Source of the DNA: Piscirickettsiaceae bacterium
GTDB taxonomy: Bacteria; Pseudomonadota; Gammaproteobacteria; Nitrosococcales; Methylophagaceae
Reading direction: 5' to 3'
DNA: 64,000 nt
NCBI GenBank assembly: GCA_013215805.1
Contig: JABSQM010000014.1
Coordinates: 62,001 to 126,000 of the forward strand
The notes below the pieces were generated by a model. That model had not been told where the DNA came from and did not search any database. It saw only the letters and a program-made list of their open reading frames with translations. Below are positions 1-10,195 of the stretch, one piece after another; positions within the stretch are counted from its first letter, which is position 1, and the number at the start of each line of letters is the position of its first letter. Made by a program: the position numbers and the translations under genes.

Positions 1-1452
1 ATTTAATTTTATTTTAAAATTTGCATCTGTGATTCTGTTGTTATGTTTGAGTGTACCGTCAAATTGTAGAGCAAAATCATTATTACACAAACGTAATTCA
101 GATACTTCTATTTGCCAATTCTGATCATATTGCCAACGTAGATATCCTGATGCTGTATTAAAAAATATTGATTTTTTCAACCACTTATCTAAATTCAAGG
201 TCATATTATGACTGTCTAAATATATGGTAGTGATATTATTATGCCAATTAATTGAGCCACTAAATCCATTAATACCAGGAACACCCCCCCATGGTGAGCT
301 CTCAAAATTTTCCAATGTCATTTTTACGCTATGGATGTAGTTTTCAGCAAAATTATATTCTAAACGCATGGACATCATATCTCCTGCTAATTTTAGATCT
401 TGTAAAGACCAAGGAGATGCATATGTTAGTAACATTACAGACCTTAAGTCACTCAACCTAATATAGTCCGCTTCTACAAATAAATGTCCAACTTCATATT
501 GTTCAACCATGAAACTTGTTACTGGCCATGAATAGTTATTAATATCGAGCTCAATATCTTTGCCAGTAAACCGCCAATTACTTTTTTTTCTATGCCATGC
601 AAAAAATCCTTTTATTTTATTTATCAATACATCTTCAGCATATACAATTTTATCCGAAGCGACTAGATTGGCCTGTTTTAAGACTAAATCACAATCTAAG
701 TCACTAACTTTCGAATCTATACCATTAACATTCACAAAAACAGTCATACCACCTTGAGAAATTTGCATTCCCTGAAAACTATTCTGCCGCAACAACTGTT
801 GTAGCAAAAGATTAACGGTTCTTAATCTGTATCGCCAATGCATTTGGGAAGTTTCCGCGAACCATTCCATCTCCCCATGTAATGTAAGTATACTACCTAA
901 TTTATCAGGCAACTGTATTTTAGCCTTCGTAATCCAATGCATATCTATATGCGATATAAAGACATTATTAAATTGATAATATCCTGATAAGTTAGTATTA
1001 ATTAAGTCGATATAATGAACCGATATTGCATCTAAATTAATATCATTTAATAGAAATATATATTTGTACCAATTCGTTGTAAATCCTGTTGGAGTATGTT
1101 GATTGGCTGATTTAATTAACTGAAATTTACCGGTGCTTAATCTAATAAGGCTAATATCCAAACCTGTGAGGACGATATCTTTCAACACAGGTTGTAGCTG
1201 TTGGACACTGGCTAATAAATCTACATTAATATAAATATATTTCAATAGCTGCCATACATCTGTGCCGGTCCTTCCGATATAATCGTCAAATTTTTTAGTT
1301 ACCCATCCAGGAATGTCTTTTTCACTATTTTCTGAGCTCTTAGAGATGTAAAGTATTGAACCTGTGGATATAATGGTAATTACTAACACTAAAATTAATA
1401 AATAACTGATCTTATTATTAATGACATGCAAAAAACGGCAAAAAATATACAT
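1..1452 (-). CDS. yhdP: YhdP-family AsmA-like protein, N-terminal 484 residues (runs off the window)
   Basis: The minus-strand frame is open from an ATG at 1450-1452 to base 1, giving 484 residues without a stop; the full family protein is about 1270 residues, so the rest lies outside the window. One membrane helix is visible at about residues 13-33, followed by a long region rich in beta-strand-like sequence, as in AsmA/TamB bridge proteins. Established knowledge: YhdP is anchored in the inner membrane, spans the periplasm and helps move phospholipids to the outer membrane. The assignment rests on architecture, on short similarities such as a TDVWQLLK stretch near the start, and on position: in several gammaproteobacteria yhdP follows rsfS-rlmH-maf-rng, and here it follows rsfS with the other genes missing. 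A run of seven C at 284-290 lies inside the gene. No clear ribosome binding site is seen. Confidence 0.72.
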   Translation of the reverse strand, partial: MYIFCRFLHVINNKISYLLILVLVITIISTGSILYISKSSENSEKDIPGWVTKKFDDYIGRTGTDVWQLLKYIYINVDLLASVQQLQPVLKDIVLTGLDISLIRLSTGKFQLIKSANQHTPTGFTTNWYKYIFLLNDINLDAISVHYIDLINTNLSGYYQFNNVFISHIDMHWITKAKIQLPDKLGSILTLHGEMEWFAETSQMHWRYRLRTVNLLLQQLLRQNSFQGMQISQGGMTVFVNVNGIDSKVSDLDCDLVLKQANLVASDKIVYAEDVLINKIKGFFAWHRKKSNWRFTGKDIELDINNYSWPVTSFMVEQYEVGHLFVEADYIRLSDLRSVMLLTYASPWSLQDLKLAGDMMSMRLEYNFAENYIHSVKMTLENFESSPWGGVPGINGFSGSINWHNNITTIYLDSHNMTLNLDKWLKKSIFFNTASGYLRWQYDQNWQIEVSELRLCNNDFALQFDGTLKHNNRITDANFKIKLN

Positions 1453-2091
1453 AAGATGTATCAATGCTAAATTAAGATTTCATACTTATACTAATACTTG
1501 AGGAATAAATTTTCATCTACGAAATATTTTATATCATTCGAATTTATTAAATTTTTTAATATAATCTGCAGATTATATTTGCAATATTAATATTTAAAAA
1601 TATACATTCTGTACCTACCTTTTAATATCATTATTTCAATATTTTTACTGCAATACATACTGTATCGCAACTTATGCTAGACAAACCAAAGATACTAAAT
1701 AAAATATTATCTTAAATAACGTTTCGATGAATTAAATCTTCTACATATTTATATATACCCTACTACCCAAACGCTAACACCCCTCATTACTCTCCATAGC
1801 ATCAAACATATCCAAAACATTAAAACTAAATTTGATAATGGCACAATAATCAGGCTAATTTACAATTATCTGTATTAAATTAATCCTTGCTATCGACAGG
1901 CATGGCAAATTAACGAACCAATATTACTTATCCTCCACCTGTGATTTCTTATGAAATATTTTTAAATGTATCATACCCGCTTTATATTATGTACGATAGA
2001 CTTGATTGCACTATTCATTATCTGATTTCATAATAATACAGTTATTAGCAATAAACAACAGATACAATCTTGTTTATCCTCTGCCAAAAAC
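1453..2091. other. Gene-free gap between yhdP and rsfS
   Basis: About 640 AT-rich bases with no open frame that looks like protein. In related gene orders rlmH, maf and rng sit here. I found no readable piece of any of them, so they were deleted or have decayed beyond recognition (inference from synteny). Confidence 0.5.
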
Positions 2092-2430
2092 CTATTTTCT
2101 AATTTTTGGAATGCTCCACAATTGACCAAGATTATAAACGGCACATGTCCTTGATGTCATCACATGAGTTACCACATCTCCTAAATCTATTAAGGCCCAC
2201 TCACCAATATTTTGACCCTCAACCCCTATGGGTTGGTTACTAACTCTCTTAACTTGTATAACAACCTCATCGGCAAGTGCTTTTACCTGGCGTGTAGAAT
2301 TACATGTAGCGATAACCATATAATCAGTTACATCAGTCATGGTTCGTACGTCTAGGACCTCTACGGCTTTAACCCTAACATCTTTCAATACACCCATCAC
2401 CAACAGCTTTAGATCTTCACCCTGCATCAA
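2092..2430 (-). CDS. rsfS: Ribosomal silencing factor RsfS
   Basis: A 112-residue protein, close to the family length. It shows the RsfS/Iojap core: a helix-strand start, the DVTDYMVIATCNSTRQ segment with the conserved D-Y and S-R positions, and GEWALIDLGDVVTHVM near the end. RsfS binds ribosomal protein L14 and blocks joining of the 30S and 50S subunits during starvation. It belongs to the ancestral holA-proA-nadD-rsfS gene order, but 820 bases now separate it from nadD, so it may need its own promoter. The second Met (residue 2) is an equally possible start. Confidence 0.93.
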   Translation of the reverse strand: MMQGEDLKLLVMGVLKDVRVKAVEVLDVRTMTDVTDYMVIATCNSTRQVKALADEVVIQVKRVSNQPIGVEGQNIGEWALIDLGDVVTHVMTSRTCAVYNLGQLWSIPKIRK

Positions 2431-3253
2431 CTATTAACTTCCATCATTGATAAAAATATACATAGTGTACATCACACCACCTTGATTCGCTGATTTTAAA
2501 TACCTTAACATTATAATTAAACATCAAATGAAAATATTAAGATCTATAAATTTTATAATATATCTCAATATTATAGTTGTTAAAATAAAAATACAAGTTT
2601 ATATATTAAAAATATATATTCATAGATAAATATGAAATAGCTAAAAAGATAAAATTTATTATCAATCTGTTAGCATTTACTTATACCCGATTGTGATGAA
2701 AAATAATTAACAATGATATAACCAAAAACAGAAAATTTATATTTCTTTAATCTAAAACCCTTACATACAAAACCCACATCTTATCAATATAAATTTGCCC
2801 TCTATTTAATAACTTAGAAATAGATCAGCTATAAATATACTTAGTTGAAATTTATTGAAATATCGATCACTGACCTTCCTATCAATCATGCTCATAAACC
2901 TTAAAAAAATTAGGGAATAAATTACCATAACTTAAGATTCAACCAATTGCACTCTAAAACTTAAGATGATGCTCATACTATCAGTATTACATAAATTATC
3001 TCTACAGATACACAAGTTATTATTTTTTATAATAATATATGCTTGCCATGAAATCAATTAGTATTGCATTTATTTGATTTGATAAAGACAAGGACCTGCA
3101 ATATAAAATATATAACTTTCAATAAAATTATTGTAATAAATCAATAGACAGGAAGCTATGAACTTTTTATGTTATATTGTACCAAAATTGAAGGAACGTA
3201 GAATGTAGCCAAGAAAATAAATTCTACAATTATATATACATCTGGATGCTCTG
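2431..3253. other. Gene-free gap between rsfS and nadD
   Basis: About 820 AT-rich bases with frequent stops in all frames. nadD and rsfS are normally almost contiguous, so this is probably expanded or decayed spacer; I see no recognisable gene piece or RNA. Confidence 0.45.
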
Positions 3254-3880
3254 TCAATAGAGGCCAAGTATTTTGATAAAACTAATCACCGCATCAGGCA
3301 TAAAAAACCTTAAATTTAAACCTCTAGCTATTTTCTTTCTTATTTTGGTTGCTGAAATCGCAATTTGAGTTACATTTACAGGCCAGATATTTCCTGAAAT
3401 GCAATATCTACTTTCCCTAGCAGCCAAATGGTCCTTATACCAATCAGTTAATTCATCGGACATAGTTAATGATTCTCCTGGTCGTTGCATCACAACAATA
3501 TGAGTGAAATCTAATAACCGTCTCCAGTTATACCAAGTATTAATACTAACAAAAGCATCCGTACCTAAAAATAGGTATAGTGGATTTTTGACAAACTCAT
3601 AACGTAGACTAACTAAAGTGTCGACAGTATAAGAAGGTCCTTCACGATGTAACTCTCGATCATCAACTATAAAATATTGCTCATCTCTTATCGCAAGCCT
3701 CATCATTGTTATCCGCTGCTCTGCCGTAGCAATGAGTTGTATTTTGTGCGGAGGAATACCACAAGGAATCAAACGAACTTGATCCAATTTTAATTGTTCT
3801 ATAACGTCTAATGCAGTTCGAAGATGGCCAATATGAACGGGATCAAAGGTACCCCCTAATATTCCTATTTTTTTTAGCAT
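3254..3880 (-). CDS. nadD: Nicotinate-nucleotide adenylyltransferase
   Basis: A 208-residue NadD. It transfers AMP from ATP to nicotinate mononucleotide, giving deamido-NAD, the shared late step of NAD synthesis in the cytoplasm. The nucleotidyltransferase signature GGTFDPVHIGHL with its two catalytic histidines is at residues 9-20, and the ISATKIRKKI motif near residue 175 matches the family ISxTxIR phosphate-binding motif. Length matches the family (about 210). It starts 2 bases after the proA stop, so the two are co-transcribed in the order holA-proA-nadD. Confidence 0.96.
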   Translation of the reverse strand: MLKKIGILGGTFDPVHIGHLRTALDVIEQLKLDQVRLIPCGIPPHKIQLIATAEQRITMMRLAIRDEQYFIVDDRELHREGPSYTVDTLVSLRYEFVKNPLYLFLGTDAFVSINTWYNWRRLLDFTHIVVMQRPGESLTMSDELTDWYKDHLAARESRYCISGNIWPVNVTQIAISATKIRKKIARGLNLRFFMPDAVISFIKILGLY

Positions 3881-3882
3881 AT

Positions 3883-5139
3883 CTAAGTTCGCACTTGACC
3901 GTTACCTAGTACAATCCATTTTTGTGAAGTAAGACCCTCTAAACCAACAGGGCCTCGCGCATGCAATTTATTAGTTGAAATACCAATTTCAGCACCCAAG
4001 CCATATTCAAACCCATCTGCAAATAGAGTAGACGCATTTACTATCACAGAGCTGGAATCTACCTCTGCCATGAAACGACGCGCCTGCGCATAAGCTTTAG
4101 TAACAATAGTTTCAGTATGTCCTGAACCATGTTGATGGATATGCTCCATTGCCGTCTCTATTCCATTAACAACACGGATGGATAAAATTGGGGCGAGATA
4201 TTCAGTATCCCAATCTTCTCTAGTCGCTTTATTTATATGAATTAATAGCTCCTTGGTTTGTTCGCAACCTCTTAACTCAACTCCTGCATCAGCATAACGT
4301 CTCCCTAATATGGGTAATATCTTGTGAGCGATTGACCGATCGACCAATAAAGTTTCCATGGCATTACAAACACCATAACGATGACATTTAGAATTAAATG
4401 CGATTTCTTCTGCCATCCCTAAATCCGCTGATTCTTCGATATATATATGGCAAACACCATCAAGGTGCTTAATAACCGGCACCCGAGAATTATTAATAAT
4501 GTGCTTTATTAACCCCTTGCCACCACGAGGTATAATAACATCGACATAATCAGGCATCCCAATAAGTTGTCTCACTGCTGATCTATCTGTTGTTTCAACA
4601 AATTGCACCATTGTAATCGGCAATTCTACTTGTAATAGACCGCGATGTATGCATTGTACAATTGCTTGATTCGACTTCATCGCCTCACTGCCACCACGTA
4701 GAATAACGCTATTGCCTGATTTCAGACATAGCCCAGCAGCATCTGCCGTGACATTAGGCCTAGATTCGTATATTACCCCTATCACACCTAAAGGTACACG
4801 CATTCTACCAACCTGTATGCCACTTGGACGATAGCACATATTGCTAATCTCCCCAACAGGATCTGGTAGACCTGCGACCTGTTCCAAGCTTTTAGTCATC
4901 AATTCTATACAATTATCCGTTAGTTCCAATCGATCTAATAATGTCTCATTCAAGCCTCTATTTTTACCTAACTCTAAATCACAAGCATTTTCCTTTTTTA
5001 ATATTTTTACCGCAGTTCTAATTTCATTAGCAATGGCTATCAAGGCTCTATTTTTTGTATCAGTATCAATACAAGTTAATAAGCGGCTAGAATCCCTAGC
5101 CTGCTGACCTAATGTCTTCATATATTTAGTGATATTCAA
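3883..5139 (-). CDS. proA: Gamma-glutamyl phosphate reductase
   Basis: A 418-residue ProA, normal length. It reduces gamma-glutamyl phosphate with NADPH to glutamate semialdehyde, the second step of proline synthesis. Visible family features are [10 protein letters not shown] in the substrate/cofactor region, [11 protein letters not shown], the [10 protein letters not shown] strand, the catalytic cysteine region ([15 protein letters not shown]) and the ending [14 protein letters not shown]. It lies between holA (10 bases upstream) and nadD (2 bases downstream), an arrangement known from other gammaproteobacteria. The partner kinase proB is not in this window. Confidence 0.96.
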   Translation of the reverse strand: MNITKYMKTLGQQARDSSRLLTCIDTDTKNRALIAIANEIRTAVKILKKENACDLELGKNRGLNETLLDRLELTDNCIELMTKSLEQVAGLPDPVGEISNMCYRPSGIQVGRMRVPLGVIGVIYESRPNVTADAAGLCLKSGNSVILRGGSEAMKSNQAIVQCIHRGLLQVELPITMVQFVETTDRSAVRQLIGMPDYVDVIIPRGGKGLIKHIINNSRVPVIKHLDGVCHIYIEESADLGMAEEIAFNSKCHRYGVCNAMETLLVDRSIAHKILPILGRRYADAGVELRGCEQTKELLIHINKATREDWDTEYLAPILSIRVVNGIETAMEHIHQHGSGHTETIVTKAYAQARRFMAEVDSSSVIVNASTLFADGFEYGLGAEIGISTNKLHARGPVGLEGLTSQKWIVLGNGQVRT

Positions 5140-5149
5140 TATTTGTTGC

Positions 5150-6184
5150 TCACTTTAGATTTGTAACTAACGCGTTTGTACCAGCTACTTCCATGCATAA
5201 ATTTTCAAGGAGTACCCATGGACATTCCTTCAAACTGCCCTTAGCTGCTTGATCCACTAAAGTCATTTTTTGTAGAAATGCCTGCCATTGAAGGTTATTG
5301 TGCCGAATTAAAGCTTTGCGAATAATCTCTTGATCTTTCTGCCAAATCGTTGGTTTCTGCAAGTTAAATACCTGATCTACACTTTGACCATATTCGAGTT
5401 GATTCGCTATATCAATAACACGATGTAACGACCAAGACACCAATAAAAATATTGACATAAATTCTAATCCTTCAGTTCTTATACGCGCAATAATTTTTGG
5501 TATCTTAGTAAGATTCCCTGAAAAAACAGTTTCTACTAAATTACATGCCTTGAAACGGGAACTATCTGATACAGTTTCTAACACCAACTGCTCATCTATC
5601 TCACCATCAGGACTTAATAATGCCAGTTTTTTTATTTCTTGCACAGCAGCAAATAAGTTTCCTTCCACTAATTCTGCGATTAATGAAGTTACTTGTCGAC
5701 TCACATGTAAGCCTAGTTTTCGCATACGGTGAAAAATCCAAGGTGATAGATTAGCTGAACTTACCGACCTAATTGGTATGATTACACCTATTTCGTTTAA
5801 TGCAGTAAACCACTTACTTTTCTGTGCAAGAGCATTGATTTTTCCACTTATAATTAGTAATGTTGTATACGGTGAGGGATTAGTGGCATATTCACGTAAA
5901 GCTATGCTACCTTCTCTACCCATAGTTCCGGTAGGAAGCCTAATCTCCAATAAACATCGACTAGAAAATAATGATAATACTTGTTCTTGCCGCTTCAATT
6001 GTGACCAGTCGAAATTATTTTTAACATGCCAAACTTGTCTGTTGTCTGCACAAATGCTATGCATTTTTTTTCTGACCAAATCGCTAGCTTCCTCAATCAG
6101 CATCTGTTCATCACCAAAAACAAGATATACGGGAAATAAATTTTTCTGTAAATGTTTTTCTATTTGTTCTATCTGTAAACGCAT
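5150..6184 (-). CDS. holA: DNA polymerase III delta subunit
   Basis: A 344-residue HolA, the usual length. Delta opens the beta sliding clamp as part of the clamp loader. Sequence features are an N-terminal domain with [18 protein letters not shown] (family YLLxGDExLLxxEA), a middle region ending in [18 protein letters not shown] (family GNLLAAxQEIEKL), and a helical C-terminal collar domain. It heads a tight holA-proA-nadD operon. The genes usually upstream (leuS and lptE) are absent and about 1.3 kb of decayed sequence lies there. Confidence 0.94.
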   Translation of the reverse strand: MRLQIEQIEKHLQKNLFPVYLVFGDEQMLIEEASDLVRKKMHSICADNRQVWHVKNNFDWSQLKRQEQVLSLFSSRCLLEIRLPTGTMGREGSIALREYATNPSPYTTLLIISGKINALAQKSKWFTALNEIGVIIPIRSVSSANLSPWIFHRMRKLGLHVSRQVTSLIAELVEGNLFAAVQEIKKLALLSPDGEIDEQLVLETVSDSSRFKACNLVETVFSGNLTKIPKIIARIRTEGLEFMSIFLLVSWSLHRVIDIANQLEYGQSVDQVFNLQKPTIWQKDQEIIRKALIRHNNLQWQAFLQKMTLVDQAAKGSLKECPWVLLENLCMEVAGTNALVTNLK

Positions 6185-7479
6185 TTAAGGGGTATCCCAA
6201 TGCCGACAGGTATGGTTACATAAATTCATAATATTTATGGTGCTTCATTAGCACGAGTAACGATTGACCTGCTGCAGACAATTTATACAACATACTATAA
6301 AAACAAATCGTTATAAATTAAAGATAACTTTAAAATAAATTGGAAATTGTAGTTATATTAATAAAGGTTTCTCATATCTAGAAAAGAATATTGCAAATAA
6401 TTAAAAATAACATCAATCCATTGTAAATACTACATGTAATACAGGCAAACAACAAGGTATAAATATTTGTTCTAAAGGTAGTGCTATCCAACATACTCAT
6501 CTTTGCTAGTCCATTACACGACGATTAAATCAAAATATACCTAATTAATTTGCAGGTATAACAACTCTCACTACAGTGGGAGCTAAATGCTTATTCATGT
6601 ATTTTTAGTCTGACAGCTATGCTAATTTTTGAGCCACCTTACATGCTATCATTGATCATTTGTTCTGGTCACGATCCTACTTCTCTCAATAAAAGATAGC
6701 ATGGACGTAGAATATCATTCTTATCAGCAATTTAACATTTTGATCTGCTTCCTTAACTGAATCGGACATTTTAGAACAACATCTAATAATTATATTACAA
6801 TATGCCATTTCAATATATGTTCATTCGTATTAATAAATTTTTTTCTCACAGCCCTTATTATGAGTACATGGAACATGCATAACTATTTTCCTCTTACCTC
6901 ATGTAAGTTCTGTCAAGATACTACAATTAATTTGTACGAATATATTTATATCATCAAAATTTTACGTGATCTATGTAGATACTCGATGAGCCATTTTTGA
7001 CATAATGGAGCGGTTAACCAGGATGGTTATATGATATATAGCTACAAGTAGCTATAATTAGATTAAGCTTCAAAAACTACACCATGGTGAAATTCATGGA
7101 TAATTATCAAAGATAAAATACCTCCAATAAAATTTTAAGTTCATAATTAATTTTATAAGTTATGTTTAAATAAAATATAGATAAATAATTAGGATGAAAA
7201 TTAAATTTTTTGCAACAGCCATCCCTAAGATATTGATGAATTCGATAATTACTAATAGCTCCTATAATTTTACGATAATTATGTACTATTAAAATACCCA
7301 CATAAACTTACCATTGAAATGGTACCAATATTGGCCAGAATTATACTAATTACTATTAATTTATATGATAATAATTTTTATTATTAAGATATAATGGTAA
7401 GTAGATATCCGCAGTTTGATTCAATTTTTGAAGAAAATTATAAAAAATAGATACCGTGAACATCACCGAAAATAAATAA
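6185..7479. other. Decayed gap upstream of holA and ftsY
   Basis: About 1.3 kb between the divergent holA and ftsY groups. In related genomes leuS-lptE (minus) and rsmD lie around here. A 64-residue minus-strand frame at 7107-7301 contains KIIGAISNYRIH, faintly like the RIIGGxWRGR start of RsmD, but nothing after it supports the match. A small hairpin-forming sequence lies near 6567-6584 (CTCAC/GTGGGAG arms). No gene can be supported. Confidence 0.4.
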
Positions 7480-7632
7480 CAGTCAGAGCAGCTATCAACA
7501 ATCACTCAGAATTATTTACTAAAAAATATATATTGGAATGAAATTATAGGTGAAATCAGCCTGCTAGCTAGATTAAGACAGGATATAGGTAAATCGAGTA
7601 CTAAATTTACCAATAGTCTATTATCATTAATT

Positions 7633-8472
7633 TTGGGTAAGAAAATTATTGATAAGGCATTGCTGGAAGAATTGGAAGTACTGCTACTTACCGCAGATAT
7701 TGGCGTTGAAGCAACACAAGCTATTATCAATAATTTAACTCAGCGTATTATTCGCAAACAATTAGGTAACACTGAAGCTCTATTTGATGCCTTGCGCAAA
7801 GATATGATTTTGCTATTAAAATCTAGTTGTCATCCCTTGATTATCCCAAAGCAAGAGGAGCCTTTTGTTATTTTGATAGTAGGTATCAATGGCGTTGGCA
7901 AAACTACCACTATGGGTAAACTAGCAAAACAATTTAAAAATCAAGGTAAATCCATCATGTTGGCGGCTGGAGATACATTCAGAGCTGCTGCAGTTGAGCA
8001 ACTGCAGATATGGGGAAAGCGTAATAAGATTGATGTCATTACCCAACATAATGGCGCTGATGCAGCTTCCGTTATCTTTGATAGCTTAATAGCCGCAAAA
8101 GCAAGAAAAATAGATATTTTAATTGCTGACACAGCCGGTCGTCTTCATACTCAAACTAATTTTATGAAAGAATTAAAAAAAATAAAATCTGTCATGAAAA
8201 ACCTTGATCCAAATGCCCCGCATGAAATCATGTTAGTGCTTGATGCTGGAACTGGACAAAATGCACTTGTACAAGCAGTAGAATTCAATAATGCTGTTGG
8301 GATAAATGGATTGATATTAACTAAATTAGATGGTACAGCCAAAGGTGGCATAATCTTTGCTATCTCTAACAAAATAAATTTGCCTATTAGATATATTGGT
8401 GTAGGTGAAGACATCGATGATATTCGCATTTTTGATGCTGAAAATTTTGTTGATGCCCTATTAGGACGATAG
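7633..8472 (+). CDS. ftsY: Signal recognition particle receptor FtsY (NG domain; start uncertain)
   Basis: SRP-receptor GTPase that docks SRP-ribosome complexes at the membrane. G-motifs are all present: GINGVGKTTTMGKLA (P-loop), DTFRAAAVEQL, DTAGRLHTQ and TKLDGTAKGG. The start given is a TTG, the first usual start codon in the frame, but it truncates the N domain. The frame is open back to 7480 after a TAA at 7477-7479, and translated residues from about 7561 (LLARLRQDIGKSSTKF) match the first N-domain helix. No ATG, GTG or TTG exists between that stop and 7633. Either an unusual start (ATT at 7543 or CTG at 7561) is used or the gene has lost its start. The acidic A domain is missing. It is followed 11 bases later by ftsE, the ancestral order. 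Confidence 0.88.
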   Translation: MGKKIIDKALLEELEVLLLTADIGVEATQAIINNLTQRIIRKQLGNTEALFDALRKDMILLLKSSCHPLIIPKQEEPFVILIVGINGVGKTTTMGKLAKQFKNQGKSIMLAAGDTFRAAAVEQLQIWGKRNKIDVITQHNGADAASVIFDSLIAAKARKIDILIADTAGRLHTQTNFMKELKKIKSVMKNLDPNAPHEIMLVLDAGTGQNALVQAVEFNNAVGINGLILTKLDGTAKGGIIFAISNKINLPIRYIGVGEDIDDIRIFDAENFVDALLGR

Positions 8473-8483
8473 ACATCAAACCA

Positions 8484-9137
8484 ATGATCAAATTCATCAA
8501 TGTTTATAAGCACTATCACAATAATCACCAAGCCTTATCAGGACTAAGCTTCCATATAGATGAAGGTGAAATGACCTTCTTAACCGGACACTCTGGTGCC
8601 GGTAAAAGCACATTATTAAAATTAATTGCATTGATTGAACGCAGTTCACATGGGCAAATCTTAATTAATAATAGAAATATTAATGGTTTGCCACAAAATA
8701 AAATCCCATATTACCGACGTCAGATTGGTTTAGTATTTCAGAATCATTACTTGCTTTTTGATCGTACGGTATTTGATAATGTGGCCTTACCCTTGGTCGT
8801 TGCTGGAGAAAATCATCGAGAAATCGGCCGCAGAGTTCGTGCATCACTCGATAAAGTTAGCTTACTTGGAAAAGAGCGTAGTCTCCCTATGGTCTTGTCT
8901 TGTGGTGAGCAACAACGTGTGGTAATTGCTAGAGCCGTAGTTAATAGGCCGCCAATATTACTAGCAGATGAGCCTACCGGTAACTTAGATTGCGAATTGT
9001 CAAACGATATTATGAAATTATTTGAACAATTTAACCAGGTTGGTGTAACGGTATTCATTGCTACTCATAATCATGACTTAATCAGCACATTACCATACGG
9101 GCGAATAATATTACAGCATGGTCATTTAGCCCAGTAG
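8484..9137 (+). CDS. ftsE: Cell-division ATP-binding protein FtsE
   Basis: A 217-residue ABC ATPase that, with FtsX, activates septal peptidoglycan hydrolysis. Motifs in order: Walker A GHSGAGKSTLLKL (about residues 35-47), Q-loop FQNHYLLFDRTVFDNVALPL, signature LSCGEQQRVVIARA, Walker B ILLADEPTGNLD and switch histidine in THNHDL. The signature reads LSCGE where almost all ABC proteins have LSGGE or LSGGQ: the first glycine is now cysteine and the second, ATP-contacting glycine is kept. It lies 10 bases upstream of ftsX, in the order ftsY-ftsE-ftsX-rpoH. Confidence 0.95.
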   Translation: MIKFINVYKHYHNNHQALSGLSFHIDEGEMTFLTGHSGAGKSTLLKLIALIERSSHGQILINNRNINGLPQNKIPYYRRQIGLVFQNHYLLFDRTVFDNVALPLVVAGENHREIGRRVRASLDKVSLLGKERSLPMVLSCGEQQRVVIARAVVNRPPILLADEPTGNLDCELSNDIMKLFEQFNQVGVTVFIATHNHDLISTLPYGRIILQHGHLAQ

Positions 9138-9147
9138 GTTTAGCAGT

Positions 9148-10083
9148 ATGAATCATATACGATTTAATTTAAAGGTATATTTATTACGTCATTTACAGGT
9201 GATGTTATTTAGCCTAGGACAGCTATGGCGTCAACTACTTACCAGCACTATGACTGTATTAGTTATAAGTATCTCTCTAGCTCTACCAGCTGGATTGTAT
9301 ATTTTGCTGCAAAACATTAAGCAAGTAAGTAATCAATGGAATTACGTTAGTCAAATATCTCTATTCATGGAATATAACTTCTCTGATCGACAAGCGAATA
9401 CATTCACCAATAAATTACAATCATGGCCTGAAATTGACGCTGTTAAATATCAGACATCCAATAAATCCCTAGAAAACTTTAGGAAATTATCAGGCTTAGA
9501 TGATTTGCTTAATAATTTACCAAATAACCCTCTTCCCGCTACTATAATAATTAATATTAAGAAAGACAGCCTAAATCCAGATACAATTAATAATTTATTA
9601 ATTCGTTTAGAAGGCTTCGCTGAGGTAGAGCAAGCACAATTTGATATGGAATGGCTGAAACGTTTACGAAGTATTAACAAAACAGGACAACTGGGCATTG
9701 GTATTTTAACCACCCTACTGTCCTTGAGTGTATTACTAGTCATTGGCAACACAATTCGACTATCTATTATAAATCGACAATCCGAAATTAAGGTGATTAA
9801 ACTTGTGGGTGGTACCAATAATTTTATTAATAGACCCTTTTTATACGCTGGATTCTGGTTTGGCGCACTGGGTGGCATCGTTGCTTGGTTCATATTATTG
9901 CTTACCATGGCATTATTAAGTGCCCCAATAAATGAATTAACACTATTATATAATAGCCAGTTCAATTTTCAGTGGTTTTTGAGTCCCATGATTATCGCAT
10001 TACCGATATCAGGCATAATATTGGGTATCTTTAGCTCTTGGATAGCAACAAAAAGTTATTTAAGCAATATAGAACCACATTAA
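9148..10083 (+). CDS. ftsX: Cell-division protein FtsX
   Basis: A 311-residue membrane partner of FtsE. Transmembrane segments are visible near residues 30-50, 183-205, 232-258 and 275-300, the four-helix FtsX layout, with an extracytoplasmic loop between the first two that includes YNFSDRQANTF and the LNNLPNNPLPATI strand. The cytoplasmic motif NRQSEIKVIKLVGGTNNF matches the family (RxEIxVxKLVGAT). Together with AmiB elsewhere in the window, it suggests that daughter-cell wall splitting still works. Confidence 0.95.
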   Translation: MNHIRFNLKVYLLRHLQVMLFSLGQLWRQLLTSTMTVLVISISLALPAGLYILLQNIKQVSNQWNYVSQISLFMEYNFSDRQANTFTNKLQSWPEIDAVKYQTSNKSLENFRKLSGLDDLLNNLPNNPLPATIIINIKKDSLNPDTINNLLIRLEGFAEVEQAQFDMEWLKRLRSINKTGQLGIGILTTLLSLSVLLVIGNTIRLSIINRQSEIKVIKLVGGTNNFINRPFLYAGFWFGALGGIVAWFILLLTMALLSAPINELTLLYNSQFNFQWFLSPMIIALPISGIILGIFSSWIATKSYLSNIEPH

Positions 10084-10195
10084 TTACAGTGATCAGTGAA
10101 GTGACTATATTATTGATATTAATTAACTTTGAGTGGTTGACTTACATATTACTTATGAGGTTAAATGCTATGATTTATCCAATACAAGGCACGCA

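Noticed and set aside
4841-5107. Plus-strand open frames inside proA, holA, ftsE, ftsX, tolQ and similar genes
   Set aside because: They are complementary-strand shadows of strongly conserved genes and lack start signals.
7107-7301. Minus-strand 64-residue frame as an rsmD fragment
   Set aside because: Only a short KIIGAISNYR stretch resembles RsmD; no methyltransferase motif (such as DPPF) follows, so chance is as likely.
10133-10195. GTG start extending RpoH by 21 residues
   Set aside because: The added residues do not match the family; the ATG at 10196 gives the expected length and N-terminus.
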